The translations under genes and the position numbers were made by a program. Positions 43,905-55,309 of a DNA stretch of 64,000 bases are shown piece after piece (within the stretch, counting starts at the first letter, position 1; each line of letters begins with the position of its first letter). The notes below the pieces were generated by a model. That model did not search any database, had not been told where the DNA came from, and saw only the letters and a list, made by a program, of their open reading frames with translations. The DNA comes from Phanerochaete sordida (taxonomy: Eukaryota > Basidiomycota > Agaricomycetes > Polyporales > Phanerochaetaceae): assembly GCA_019973155.2 (NCBI GenBank), contig BPQB01000118.1, positions 1 to 64,000 on the forward strand. The letters run 5' to 3'.

Positions 43905-44927
43905 ATGGCAGACTATTCCACGACCGTCGTAATCGTCAATCGAGAGAAATCTCCGATGCTGGACCTCATCTACAGCTACGCTCAGAACAGCAGCTGGGTG
44001 ATGGATCCGGGCTATCAGATCCGTCCTGGAGAAAGCAAGGCGTTGATACTGGCTCCGAGGCAAGGTGCGTATGTCACCAGCATGATCCTGCCCCTGCATG
44101 CCGACTACGTGCGATGCAGCTGCTACGGAAGGCCGCCTAGGGTACAGGACATTCTCGGGCACAACTCTGAACCTCTACTTCACCTGCACGTCTCGCGGCA
44201 ATACGGTGACCGCGACTCCCGACCAGCTGGTTGGAATTTTGAAGTATAACGCTACGGGTACGCCTCTCGTCGGTACGTCGTAGACATGCTTTGTATGCCC
44301 TCAATCACGATGAGCTGACAGTCGTCGCAGCCGCAATATTTCCTGCTGAAGATCCTTCGTCGACGGACGTCATGCCCCGTCAGTGGAACAACTTCGCGAG
44401 ATGTGTCCATTGAAATCTGATCAATCACCAGCACACTCCGCCACGCTGACCATCAGGAATGGGTACAGCTCCCCAAAGCTGACGCGCAGCTCCTACAAGA
44501 ACGATCAAGGAAACTGGATCACACGACCTCGCTCGGAGATCCCAGCGCAGGAGCGCGACATATTTCGGCTCGCTGCTATCGGTGGTAAGGGGACACAGGA
44601 ATGAAACGGTGCTGTATGCTGACGACGCCTCGCCCTGCCGCAGATGTATCAGAGGGTAGAGTCGTCTACAGGCTCGAAGGAGGGACGGAGCTCGAGATAT
44701 ACTTCAAGTGCTCCTCGCGCGACGGCAATGTCGTGACGGCGACGCCTGGCGATCTGCTCGCCTTCGATTATCACACCTGGGGAGACCTGAATGGTATGTG
44801 TGGCTGGCCCAGAGCCAATCGAGGTGCTGACTTCAGCTTCACAGCGACCGGGCACGTCCTCGAGGGCGCTCACAGAGGAGTACATCATGTGAGTGAACAG
44901 TCAATCGTACACTTTAGGCCGAAGTGA
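43905..44927 (+). CDS. Double beta-domain (A-B) family protein
   Basis: Six exons: 43905-44064, 44120-44272, 44331-44378, 44432-44584, 44644-44793, 44845-44927. Total 747 bases (248 residues), phase-1 junctions. Domain A: S-T-T-V-V-I-V-N-R, L-I-Y-S-Y-A, S-S-W-V-M-D-P, then E-G-R-L-G-Y-R-T-F-S-G, L-Y-F-T-C, G-N-T-V-T-A-T-P, P-L-V-G. Linker exon (48 bases): A-A-I-F-P-A-E-D. Domain B: S-A-T-L-T-I-R-N-G-Y, G-N-W-I-T-R-P-R, E-R-D-I-F-R-L-A, then V-S-E-G-R-V-V-Y-R-L, I-Y-F-K-C, W-G-D-L-N-G. The tail has A-T-G-H-V-L-E and about 20 extra residues. No signal peptide. Confidence 0.9.
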
Positions 44928-47156
44928 ACTTACATGGTAACTACTAGTAGACCCAAGAATGAGGCTCAGGCTCGCAATTAATGCACGATATAACATTTCA
45001 CGTACATTTCATACACGATGCACTGGGACGTGGACTCCACGGACGAAGCTCACTTCGAGTGGATTTTAGCAGGAATCTGATCTCCGTACACGAGCGATGT
45101 CGGCCTCAGATACTACAGTAGATGAGTCGAGCAGGAGTTTCTATGACATAGGTACGTAGAGGCGCACCCTGACCTCGGCGCAACTTGTTCGCGAAATCGA
45201 GCTGTAGGGGATTGGACCGTTGTCCGCCCTGGTCGCGATATGCGCCGTCTACAGCCAAGCACGACGAGCAGGTACACTGCGCGGTGTCCTGGCGAGAACC
45301 GGGATAGCACAGCAGTGAGCATCATTTACAGTCAGCAAGCAAGTGGGCTCGCGCACCTTAACGCGATCGTGAGACCGGCAAGCGGAGCCGCAAGCTGTAT
45401 AGCCAGCACATCGCTACCGTCGACGTCGGGAGTGCAAAGCACAACGAGAATATCCGAGTGGGAAAGCATGGCGTGCCTAGTCGGGTCTGCCGCTTTAAGG
45501 TGACCAGATCGCGATGTTCTGGAGGTGGGGAAGTCCCCGAAGAAGACGAACGAGGTGGGAGCGGTGCGAGCAGGGAGGACCGCATGACTTCTTCATGAAA
45601 GCGCCGACTGGACGCAGGCCTTGTATGCATGTTCGCGTGTAAACTTGCGCCGGCTATGTTCCAATCCGCAGAGTTAGAGGGTCACTTAAACCTGGGGAAG
45701 TTGAGTTAAGATGTCCGCGAGACGCGGAGCTTTCACCAGCCTTCCACTGCCCGCCGGGCGCGCGTCCTGAGATCTGAGACGCGAACTTCGGGACGGGCGA
45801 CCGCATATAGAGGAGCTGATGCCTCACATTTCCCTGCAGAAATGCGCTCCCCGACTTCGCCTGTGGTTGGCACCGTGATAGGTGAGAGCGAGACAGCAAT
45901 CGCGACCCTCGCGGCCCTTGGTCGGTGATGGCGCGCAGGACGCAGGACTGTGAAGTGACCTCAGTGAGATTCCATGCAGAGCGCCAAGGGGGTACTGTTC
46001 TAAATCTTCCTATATGCCTACGCCGCGAGGCGAGCAAATCGTGCAGCGATGGTCGCAAATCGCAAGTCGCAAAAAGCGCGTACTTATAGGCGCCCGAATG
46101 CGGCGCAGTGCAAAGCGCAGGCAGACTCCAGACTCCAGATGTGCGCATACAACAGTGCTGGAGAGCACAAATGTATTGTTGAGACTTGTTCTGGAGTATA
46201 CAGTATGATGTGACGCGATCCGTAGTATGCCTAAGAACAGTGAGCTGATCTGCGCGAAGTGCTAGGGCTTCGCGCCGAGGTCCTGAAATTTGCGACCGCT
46301 TTGCACGTTGGCCCGTGCATGTGACTGGCGAAGACGTCGCAGCATGAGGAGCAGGTTCTCCTGAAGATTCTGGTTTGCCCTTCTCGAGCCGACCTTCGCA
46401 TTTCTGACAGAGCACTTCCTACGCACAACAGCCAAGCCAATATACCTCTTGATGCAGCCGCGTGGTCGTACGCTGAAGAAAGGCAAAGACTGAATGCGAT
46501 GTCGTGAGGATGACGTAGATACATACCAGAGCTGGTGTCCCGTTGCTGTCCGACGCGTCTCCTGGAAGGCCTACGACTCGGGTGTTTGTTCAAACCGCTC
46601 GCGGCGTGCCACAAAGCCTATTCAGGGACGGCGATACGCGGATGCTGCGTGGTGTCGGACCTGGCCGTGATTCCTGCTTCGAGGCCGCCGAGGTTCGCAG
46701 CCGCGGGTGCGTCATCGAGAGCGACCTCGGCGGTCAAGTCGGCCGTGTATCCGCACGGCGCGGCTGCGGGCCCATAGACCGCAGCGGAAGATAGAGAGCT
46801 ATCCAGGCTGGGCGACCAGGCGATCCTCGACGGCCCCATGGGCTGTGGATGGCGGTGGTGGTGAGAGTCAGAAGACAAAGGAGGAGGTCAGGGTTGGCCT
46901 GGGCTGGCGAATGGGGATGCGCTGCGGCGGGGGCGGTCCGATGACGCCCGGGGTCGTGCCACGTGGATATCTCGTCCGCCCCAATCGAGATCCGCTCTGG
47001 CTGGCCGTTATGAATATGTGCTCGATCAGATAAAAAGTGACCTCTTCACCCTCCCCCGCGCCCTGCTCGCGACCTCCACCTTGCTCACTGCCGCACACAG
47101 CGAACACGCACTCTAGTTCGCCTTCCATACCCTTCTCGTACGCGCCCACGACCAGC
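44928..47156. other. Long intergenic stretch, no supported gene
   Basis: About 2.2 kb. A frame at 45.24-45.50 kb has S-T-A-V-S-I-I-Y-S, faintly like the first strand of the family, but no other signature follows. A minus-strand frame at 46.62-46.88 kb is Ala-rich without motifs. Probably holds the GAL10 promoter on its right side; no TATA box is clear there. Confidence 0.4.
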
Positions 47157-48683
47157 ATGCCCTCGCCAGAACCTCTCAAGGTGCGTCCTGTCATGACTCT
47201 TCACCGACGTCGTGCTGAACGCGCACACTGTGTGATATAGCGCGTTCTCGTCACCGGAGGCGCAGGATACATCGGTGCGCTCTGCTTGCCCTCCTTCCGA
47301 GCTCATCATACTGACCCTGCACCTGTCTCACCTCGTCATACAGGCTCACACGTCATCTACACTCTGCAGACGACGCGGAGGTACAAAGTCATCTCCATCG
47401 ACAACCTCCACAACGCACACCCCAAGTCCCTCGACCGCGTAGAACAGATTGCTCGCGACGCGCTGCCCGCAGACGCGTCGGAGCAAGACCGGGACAGCAC
47501 CAAGATCGACACTTACACCTGCGACCTCACGAAGCGCGACGAGGTCCGCGCTGTGTTTGAGAAGTATGGCAAGGGCGGCATCTGGGGAGTTATTCACATC
47601 GCTGTGAGTAACCTACAGACCTTGATTCCTCGTAGCTCTAACGGAGTGGGCAGGCATACAAAGCGGTCGGCGAGTCGACACAGATACCGCTGACATACTA
47701 CGAGAACAATGTCTCCGCGACACTCTACCTCCTCCAAATAATGAACGAATTCGACTGCACACGCATGGTCTACTCCTCCAGCGCAACCGTCTACGGCACT
47801 CCGCCAGTCATACCCATCCCTGAGTCGACGAGGCTGAAGGCGGACAGCCCGTACGGCAAGACCAAGGTCATGAGCGAGACTATCCTCGAGGACCTCTGCT
47901 CCGGTGCGTCAGCTACACGTGTAACCCATGGGCTCGAAGCTGACCCCATTTCACAGCGGAGCCCCAGAGATGGCGAGCGCTCTCGCTGCGGTATTTCAAG
48001 TGCGTACTAGGACGTAAACCGTTTAGCCGGAAGTCTAATATTCCCCGCAGCCCCGCCGGTGCGCACCCCTCAGGCCTGATTGGCGAGGACCCACGCGGCC
48101 GCCCGGGCAACCTGCTCCCTCTGCTCGCACACATGGCCGTCGGACGCGTCCAGGACAGCAAGCTGCGCGTGTTCGGCAACGACTACCCGACGCCCGATGG
48201 CACCTGCGTGCGCGACTACCTGCACGTGCTCGACCTCGCGAAGGGCCACCTCCTCGCGCTCGACGCGCTCGCGCCGGCGAGCACCGTCTTCGACAACTGC
48301 CCGACCGACGCGCGCTACAAGGCGTACAACCTCGGCCGCGGCCAGGGCGTCAGCGTGCTCCAGATCGTCGACGCGATGCGCAAGGCGACGGGCTACAACT
48401 TCGAGTGGGAGGTCGTCGGCCGGAGGTGCGCCTTCTACTCTGTCCCGCGTGCTACCGCTGACCGTGTGTGCGCAGACGGGGCGACGTGCCCGACCTCACC
48501 GCGGACCCGCTCCTCGCGCAGAAGGAGCTCGGCTTCACCGCGCCGCAGGACCTCGAGACGATGTGCCGCGACCTGTGGAACTGGCAGACGAAGAACCCGT
48601 GGGGCTACGGCGAGCCGAGCGGCGCGCTCGCGCCGCGCGAGTACAACGTCAAGACCGAGGCGAACGGCGCGGCGAAGTCATAG
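47157..48683 (+). CDS. GAL10: UDP-glucose 4-epimerase
   Basis: Interconverts UDP-glucose and UDP-galactose (Leloir pathway, cytosol), a short-chain dehydrogenase-type enzyme using NAD. After a 24-base first exon (MPSPEPLK) comes [14 protein letters not shown], the nucleotide-binding turn. D-N-L-H-N-A-H marks the cofactor pocket. Later [14 protein letters not shown], and the catalytic Y-G-K-T-K. Across an intron, R-Y-F-N and P-A-G-A-H-P-S-G join as in all epimerases. R-D-Y-L-H-V-L-D follows, and the C-terminus is N-P-W-G-Y. The mutarotase half found in yeast Gal10 is absent, as in other basidiomycetes. About six short introns. The protein is about 380 residues, which fits single-domain epimerases. 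The exon between 47,955 and 47,990 is only about 36 bases, and its reading is set by the R-Y-F-N motif. Confidence 0.93.
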
Positions 48684-50417
48684 AATGCCGCGCGCGGCGG
48701 ACGGAGGACGGATACCTTGTTTTTTCGAGTACGGACATTTGCGCAGAGTATATGCACCGGTACATAGCCCTCCGCTCTAATTAATGAGAAAATAGATTGC
48801 ACCGTGACACCTACAGGCATCCACTGTCCTCTGCTCGACATCGCAATCGCCTGTCACTCCATGCTCGCCTCGCCTGCGGCGCTGGCTGGCTGCTGCGCTT
48901 TGCTCGCAGCACGGCAGGGCGCTGGGCGCTTATAGACAGCGCTCTTTCAACCTCCCTGGCCACGACCACCAGACCCATCGCACGACTGGCGTTCGACCGT
49001 CTAGCGAGCGACGCGAAATTTCTGGCAAAATTTTGCCAGATTTTGCACAATTTTTAAGGGACAAGGTTTGGCTGCTGCGTGCAGGTCCGCAGTACTGCTG
49101 GGTGCGGCGCGGGCGCCCCCGGCGTCCGCCACCCCTCGCACGGAGGCGAGGCGGACGGCGAACGACGGTATGCGCCTCTTCCCGTCCCTGCGCCACGACA
49201 CTTACTTCTGTCAGGTAGACTTTGCTGGCGGTGACGGCTCGGACGTGCTTCATACGCGATGGAGCTGGAGTGCAGAGTTTGACATCCCTATGCGACACCC
49301 GCCCAGCATGCGACACCTGACTTTGCAGGCGGCTCTGCGCGCTGCAGGCCAGGCAAACGCTGGGAGAGCCCAGAGCCCAGCCTGTGATGTGGGCACCGTT
49401 GCATTGGGGTGTGCGTCTCACTGGGAGGTGAAGCACATGCACTGCGCCGCCAGGTTAATTGTAAACTGCGTCTCCAGGCAAGAGTCGCGCTTCTGTGCTG
49501 CCTCCCGACCGTCTATGATCAAGTGCAGAGCTGATTGCCCCCAAGTTCCTGGACTCGAACCATCCGCCGCATCATGCCATGGTGTCAGATGGCATCTGGG
49601 TACGTCCGCCCGTTGTTGTCTCTGACATAGCAACTGAAGGACACGCGCAGGAATCTGCTGTTCTTCCATCGGCATCTTTCTCTGTCGTGCTTGGAAGATC
49701 CAGCGGTGTCCCGCACCTTGTTGCAGGCGGAGCCGCGCGCAACTTCGGATGTCCTGATAGATGGCACATCTGACAAGTGTGCCACACAAACCTAAGTCAT
49801 GAGAAAGAGCACCCTTCATTGGCGGATGCTCCCTGCAGACCTCCAGCGCCCCCGCAGAAGGACCTCGGGCTCGGGTGACAAGCGGTGCAAGCACGTCGTA
49901 CTTGTCTAGGTTGGCCCGCGTGCAGCTATCTCCTCGTGCAGATGCCTACTGACATACTTTCTCAGCGCTCCGGGAGCTATGATACAGTTTCCGTCGACGC
50001 CGGACTCCCGCAAGTCGGCAGTGCCCGCCCACACCAGCTCACCCGGATACAACTACACTGGACTCCTACGATCCTCATTCCAGCGAGTGCTCTGCGAGCT
50101 ATCCCGCGGCACATTTGGCCTAGACGTTCCGTTTCAGAAGGTAGTTCCGGTCCCGGACTTAGAATTCATTCACCGGTGCTTATAGCGGCGCCCAGGTGTT
50201 TGGATCAAGCTGGCAGGCTAGCTCCTGGCGCCAGCTTGCAGGGTTCGCGACAGGGTCTATGCCGGGCAGTGTTCATGATTCTTCACCCACATGACGCCTG
50301 CAAGATGCGCATACATATAGGTCGGCGGCAGATCTGCAAAAACGGGAGCGACTCCGTTCACCGCGATGTTTCCAGGCCTAGCATTCTGACACCCCACCCC
50401 GCTCACTCGCATCCGCA
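48684..50417. other. Intergenic, no supported gene
   Basis: About 1.7 kb. It contains a perfect 20-base palindrome at 49,021-49,040 in an AT-rich patch. The open frames on both strands at 49.0-49.9 kb are motif-free. Confidence 0.45.
49021..49040. repeat. Perfect 20-base palindrome
   Basis: tctggcaaaattttgccaga at 49,021-49,040 reads the same on both strands. A further ttttgcacaattttt follows directly. The site may be a protein-binding site or simple AT-rich DNA; there is no gene within 300 bases. Confidence 0.5.
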
Positions 50418-52127
50418 ATGTCCAACCCTGCAGCGTATCCAGGGGTGTCGATATCCTACGTCAACGCCCGTGAGTATTCCAGTTCCATAGTGCGGGGCAG
50501 CTGCTAACGTCCGCAGTGGCTATCGGGAAGCGATCCCGGGGAGCTGCTATCGGGCTACTGTTCTATGACCACCGTAGGCCTTCATTTCGCTGTTGATATG
50601 AACTTCGCTGACGATACATAGTGATCAGCTTGGACCGCGAGGTGCGCTTCCCAGCGTCGGCGCTATCGAAGCTCTGACTCGGGTTCAGATCCCGCTCGTG
50701 TGGAAGGCCGACAAGAGGCGATCTGCGTTCTGGTTGTATATCTTCGTAAGCGTCGCCTTCCCTCTGCTTGGGCAGTGCAGATACTTATCGTCTTCCAGAA
50801 CAGGTTCTTCGCATTCGTGTACTATGTCTGGGATTGCAGTGCGTGAACCATTCTCCAGTACCGGCGTTATGCTCGTACGCTCATGGAAAATCTGATACAG
50901 TCCCTCTCAACCCAAGCGGTACCACTACATCGAAGGTCAGCTTTATTGTGGGGTAGCGAAATATTTGCATGCCCTCAAAAATGATTTAGAAGTGAGCCGC
51001 CTTCCCTCCGCTGCGCCGTGCCTACTAAGACCGCGCTGCAGCTGTGTGATATTCCTGATGTGCGATGGCGTGGTGTACGTTATCGTCCCGTGCCCACGAA
51101 AAATCATATATTTACGCCGTTTGGCAGGACAACTCTGGCAACTCTGGCAGTCCAAAGTGAGCCATATCTGGCTCGCATACTCTGAAGAACACCTTGTCTG
51201 ACAGGCAGCAGTCATCCTCCAGCTGCGAGTCAGTCCTTATCTTATCCGCACCACGGCCTTTCCTTGATACTGAGCTTTGACGCAGATATATGCGCTGTAC
51301 GACCAGAGTCGAAAGATTCTGATTTTTCTCGCTGTGGCGTGCGCCATCGAGATTGCCGCCATGGCCATCTTGATCGTCGTGACCATGGCTCATCTGCAAG
51401 GTGACGTACACCCGCGATATTCGCAGACTAGAAGCTGATACCGTCGTACTAGGCCTCCCCATCTTGTCGACCAACACGGGCTGCGCCTATCAGGGTCTTC
51501 TGTCGGTCTCATCGCTGTTCTGGATCCCGGGCCTCGTGTACGAGCCCATCCTGTGCGTCCTGGTGGCGCGCAAGGCCTGGCGCAGGAGGAGCGACGAGCC
51601 GAATGTGCCGCTGGTCACCAGGATGGCCCGCGACAGGTAAGCATAGCCGGCATGTGTCCAGTCTGCTGCTGCTGATGACGACTTGTCGCTGTAGCCTCAT
51701 GTATTTCGCAGTGTAGGCCGAGACTGTTGACCCGAAGTGCCCAAGCTGATCCTTACGGTACAGCATTTTCGTCGAGCTCCTGGTGAGCACGATCGTCTGG
51801 GCGCGGGCGCCACAATACATCAACATCCTCAATCCGTGCGCAGCTCCTCCTCTCCCTCTGTCGCACCACGCAGCTGATGGCTCACTCTGCAGATGGTCAG
51901 CTGCGCTGCCCTCGCTACTTGGTAGCCGTCTCATGTTGAACATGCGCGAAGCAGTCTATCGACGAGGTCTGCCCGAGTCGTATATCGTGGAGACCTTCGT
52001 GACACCGTTGCCCTCCACTCTCCCGGCTCTGTACCGTCCCCAGCTCTCTCGCGAGGTCTCAGATACCGTCACTGAGACCGAGGAACTTTCAGGGGATAGT
52101 TTCGCGGAACGTGCGCCTGTGGTATAA
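50418..52127 (+). CDS. DUF6533-type integral membrane protein
   Basis: Multi-exon membrane protein of a large fungal family without assigned function. Start M-S-N-P-A-A-Y-P-G-V-S-I-S-Y. After the first intron, G-A-A-I-G-L-L-F-Y-D-H then V-I-S-L-D-R-E and I-P-L-V-W-K match the family's N-terminal signature (L-L-x-Y-D-H ... E-V/I-x-x-I/V-W). N-R-F-F-A-F-V-Y-Y-V-W follows. Then several hydrophobic segments: G-L-L-S-V-S-S-L-F-W-I-P-G-L-V-Y-E-P-I-L and V-E-L-L-V-S-T-I-V-W-A. The C-terminus after about 51,900 is hydrophilic and Ser/Thr/Glu-rich and ends E-R-A-P-V-V. The short-exon boundaries between 50.5 and 51.4 kb are my best reading, not proven. A role in sensing or membrane signalling is often guessed for this family but not shown here. 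Confidence 0.7.
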
Positions 52128-52311
52128 TCGCCGCTGTTCCTGCCTTTACCGCGTCTTCTCTAACTAGCATGTGGCTCCACATCGGACGGTTCACCCCTCG
52201 GGCACTGCTATGAGCATTTACATCCCTAAATGACAACCACTGGTATTCAGAGCTACATGGCTGTTCATGCTCCTGCTATACAGCTCTGACCAAGTTGTAC
52301 TTCAGGCGTGC

Positions 52312-53357
52312 ACATCTTCATGATCGACGGGCCTTTTCTGGCGCTCATCGAGGCCATGGATGGTGGCTGTTGACAAGGACAAGCAGCCCGAGGTCAGGAT
52401 CGTGCAGCACGAAAGCCGAGACCTATATCCCACGTACCATTAAGGTCCCCACGCCTGTCGTACTGGACAGTGACAATCTCAGCAGGCGTGACGGCCACGA
52501 CATTATCGGCATCCGGGCTGCACTTGAAATAAATCTCAAGCATCCCGCCGGTCGATTCCAGTCTGTATGTAACTCTACCCTCTGAAGTGCCTATTGTGAA
52601 GTGAGCGATGCGTGATCAGTGAAAGAGCGTGGTACGTTTCTTACCGCTGAAAAAATCGTCTGCGGCGAGTCGGAATACATCCCGTTCGGCTACGGGAATC
52701 TCAGGACGTGGGCGTGTCACCCAATTTCCCCGTATAGCCGTTGATGAGGACCGTGTCAGCGTCGTAGCTGCAGGCCCGAAGCCATTTCTCACGCTGATCG
52801 TGGAGGAGTTCGCTGCCGGGCAGTGAGCTCGCATCGAGAGGTCATCTCATTATCTTGGCTTACGTGGCATGGAGTTTATCACTGAGCTGTCTTCGACGGG
52901 AAAGATGGCAGCTGGTGCCATGGTCAGGTCATGAATGTGGACGGCACATGCGGCGAGGCACTCAGTGTGCAGTGTATGCGACGTACCAAGGAGGGGTGAT
53001 CCCGTGGGGTTATACTTGAGTATGCCAATGAGGTTGTTGGGGCTCACTGTCACTGAATTGCCTGCAGAAGAGCACCTGAAATCGAGTTTGATCGTCGTCC
53101 CCGAGAATGTTCGGTATCCGACACGGCCTATCGTTCCTGCTGACGTGCACAGGCAGCTTTCAGACCTCGTTTCAGCTTCAGATCGTCGGAGTCGTACCTT
53201 GACCCGGTACTAGCATGCAAGTCATGCTTTCCCCCCGCCGAACTTGATCGCGAGGTTGTATCACCCAGCTGCCCTGGTCAGCGTGAGAGTAGACGAGATC
53301 CAGGATCTGAGCGTTCTCTCGGTTCACGATGGTGACTGTCGTCGAATAGTCGGCCAT
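52312..53357 (-). CDS. Double beta-domain (A-B) family protein
   Basis: Minus-strand gene of about six exons, from the ATG at 53357 to the stop at 52312. Domain A: M-A-D-Y-S-T-T-V-T-I-V-N-R, L-V-Y-S-H-A, G-S-W-V-I-Q-P-R, then G-R-V-G-Y-R-T-F-S-G, L-D-F-R-C, G-N-S-V-T-V-S-P, P-L-L-G. Linker A-A-I-F-P-V-E-D as in the 43.9 kb gene. Domain B: S-S-T-I-S-V-R-N-G-F, G-N-W-V-T-R-P-R, E-R-D-V-F-R-L-A, then E-G-R-V-T-Y-R-L, I-Y-F-K-C, G-D-L-N-G, with a short charged tail ending D-V-H-A. It is close to the 43.9 kb gene and separated from the main array by GAL10 and the DUF6533 gene. No signal peptide. I did not sum every exon. Confidence 0.8.
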
Positions 53358-53518
53358 GACTTGCAATGGATTTCGGTCAAAATGGTCGAGCAAGGAGAAC
53401 GTCCAGTCAGGGTAGACGTATGAAGCGGAAGACAGAACGTAGCAGGAAAAAAAGACAGGTCGACGGCGCCCGAGGTCAATGCCAGCATTCCAGCGGCAAG
53501 CCCCATGTCAATCTAACC

Positions 53519-53524
53519 TATATA
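53519..53524 (-). promoter_or_regulatory. TATA-like box of the 53.4 kb gene
   Basis: tatata on the minus strand, about 160 bases upstream of the start codon at 53357. Confidence 0.4.
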
Positions 53525-53922
53525 GACCTCGTGAGACAGGCCAGGCACGTGAATGGAACGGAGGCCTCACTGTGGCACATAAGAAGGGTACCGATTCGCT
53601 CATATAGTACTGCGATGAATAAAAGAGGGATACAGAGCGCGACGGCGGGCGATGCTTCGACCAGGTCCGCAAACCCAGGCCTGGACAGAACTGGCTTTCC
53701 AGACCAACGTTGAGCCCCAGTATCGCCGCATCAAGTGTGCCCGCGGAGCTATTAAAAGATAACGCTCTGATCCTGTTCGCGCCACCGGCAACAATTCCAG
53801 TGGCCACATTTGGGCCACATAGAGGTGCGCTGAAAATCGCGGGACCTAAGGCTTCAATTGAGATCCCATGACAAATGCACCACCGCAAGTATTGTTGATC
53901 AGGCCACACGGGTGCCGCGGTG

Positions 53923-53930
53923 TATATAAA
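53923..53930 (+). promoter_or_regulatory. TATA box of the 54.0 kb gene
   Basis: tatataaa about 60 bases before the start codon at 53990. It supports a promoter directly in front of the truncated frame, so the F-box-less protein is probably made as such. Confidence 0.6.
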
Positions 53931-53989
53931 CTGGTGTGTAGTACGCCTCGTAAATCTGGCCACCTCCTCTTTCTCCCCCACCTTCCACG

Positions 53990-55309
53990 ATGGACTGCGC
54001 CTACATGACCTATGCCAAAGCTGCCTGGCACCCAAGGCGAATCGACAGCAACGACAAGAAATGGCTCAGCTACGTAGAGGCATCGAAACTGCTGACGATG
54101 CTGCAGGACTGCCCGCACGAACTGGAACCACACTTGGTCATCAAATCGGAGGTCCAGGTGTTAATCGACGCAGAGAAGTTTGACATAGGGAAACCCTACG
54201 CAGTATCTTCCGACGCGCCACAGCTGCTTTCTCTCCGCCTATCCTCGTCTTGCCGCAGGGACTCTCTGTGGTTCCAGCTTGTGGCCAGGGCACCCAATCT
54301 GCACACTTTTTCATGCTATGGCTTCTATGAGGGTGTAGTGGGCCCGCCGCCGTCTGCAAGTCTTCGAAGCTTGACTATTTTCTCCGGTGCTGACCCTAGC
54401 GTGGCCGGCCTCCTCGCCTTCCTTCGCCCGCTGTCGAACCTCGCAGTCTTGAAATTGGAATATCTCAAATCCGCCGTGCAAAACGGGTCTCCAGAGAAGG
54501 ACGTGGCCCTTCCGTCCCTGCGCGAGCTCGTCTTGACGAAGTGTGGCCCCTTCACACAATGGAAACTCCTCGCCAAACTTGTGCTCCCTGCGGACGCGCG
54601 CATCAGCTTGACACATGACTACTGGTCACTACTCGACTATCCCAGAGCCTTGGGGAAGAAGAAAACCGCGACCAAGCTTAAAGCACCTCAGATCGCCATG
54701 CGGCGCGTCGCCTCCAACCTCCCACGCGACCTTCCGCTGACGCTGACGCTGCTGCTCACGCTGGACGTCGTGACCGTGCAGGTGCACGCCAAGGACCCAC
54801 TCCCGCTCGTCTCGCTGGACCTCCCATATGATGCCGAAGTCGTGCACGCCTTCTGCGCGGCGCTCCCGCACGACGCGATCTGCACTCTCAAGCTCGTCCA
54901 CCACACGTGCCTCTGCTACCCAGTCATGCGCAGAGTTCTCAAAAAGCTGCGCCGGGTCGCGGAGCAGCTCGTCGACGTCGAGGAGCTGCATGTCGAAGGT
55001 CCGCTCTGCGAGCTTGCCGTCACGGCCGCTCTGAACGCCGCCGGCGTGCTGGGGAACTCGGCCCAGGCTCCGATGCTCCCGCAGCTCCTGACGGTGAAGT
55101 TCGACGCGCCGGAAGTCGAAAATTGTATGAAGAAGGAGGCGTTCGAGGACATGCTGCTGGTATTGGTCAAGGAGCGCCACATGATCCTGGGCCCGCGGAT
55201 GGCGAGGCTGGAGGTGCGGTGCCCTGACGGCACCATATCTGCGCATGTTCAGGACGAATTGCGCGAATATCTGGAAGAGGTTGACATCCGACGATCAACT
55301 GCGTCCTAG
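53990..55309 (+). CDS. Leucine-rich F-box-family protein without the F-box
   Basis: A single uninterrupted frame of 439 residues. The N-terminus (M-D-C-A-Y-M-T-Y-A-K-A-A-W) does not match any relative. From about residue 30, E-A-S-K-L-L-T-M-L-Q is equivalent to the helix after the F-box in the full-length proteins at 10 and 62 kb. Leucine-rich strands follow: L-L-S-L-R-L-S-S, L-H-T-F-S-C-Y-G, L-R-S-L-T-I-F, L-A-V-L-K-L-E-Y, L-R-E-L-V-L. No F-box is present and none is visible upstream. A TATA box sits right before the start. Likely a protein-binding module; the partner is unknown. Confidence 0.75.
   Translation: MDCAYMTYAKAAWHPRRIDSNDKKWLSYVEASKLLTMLQDCPHELEPHLVIKSEVQVLIDAEKFDIGKPYAVSSDAPQLLSLRLSSSCRRDSLWFQLVARAPNLHTFSCYGFYEGVVGPPPSASLRSLTIFSGADPSVAGLLAFLRPLSNLAVLKLEYLKSAVQNGSPEKDVALPSLRELVLTKCGPFTQWKLLAKLVLPADARISLTHDYWSLLDYPRALGKKKTATKLKAPQIAMRRVASNLPRDLPLTLTLLLTLDVVTVQVHAKDPLPLVSLDLPYDAEVVHAFCAALPHDAICTLKLVHHTCLCYPVMRRVLKKLRRVAEQLVDVEELHVEGPLCELAVTAALNAAGVLGNSAQAPMLPQLLTVKFDAPEVENCMKKEAFEDMLLVLVKERHMILGPRMARLEVRCPDGTISAHVQDELREYLEEVDIRRSTAS

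Noticed and set aside
45085..45503. Possible further beta-rich family member (MSASDTT start, STAVSII strand)
   Set aside because: No G-x-W, E-G-x-V or F-x-C signature could be found in order, and exon phases do not fit.
46618..46878. Ala-rich frame upstream of GAL10
   Set aside because: Composition reflects GC-rich DNA; no domain, no intron pattern.
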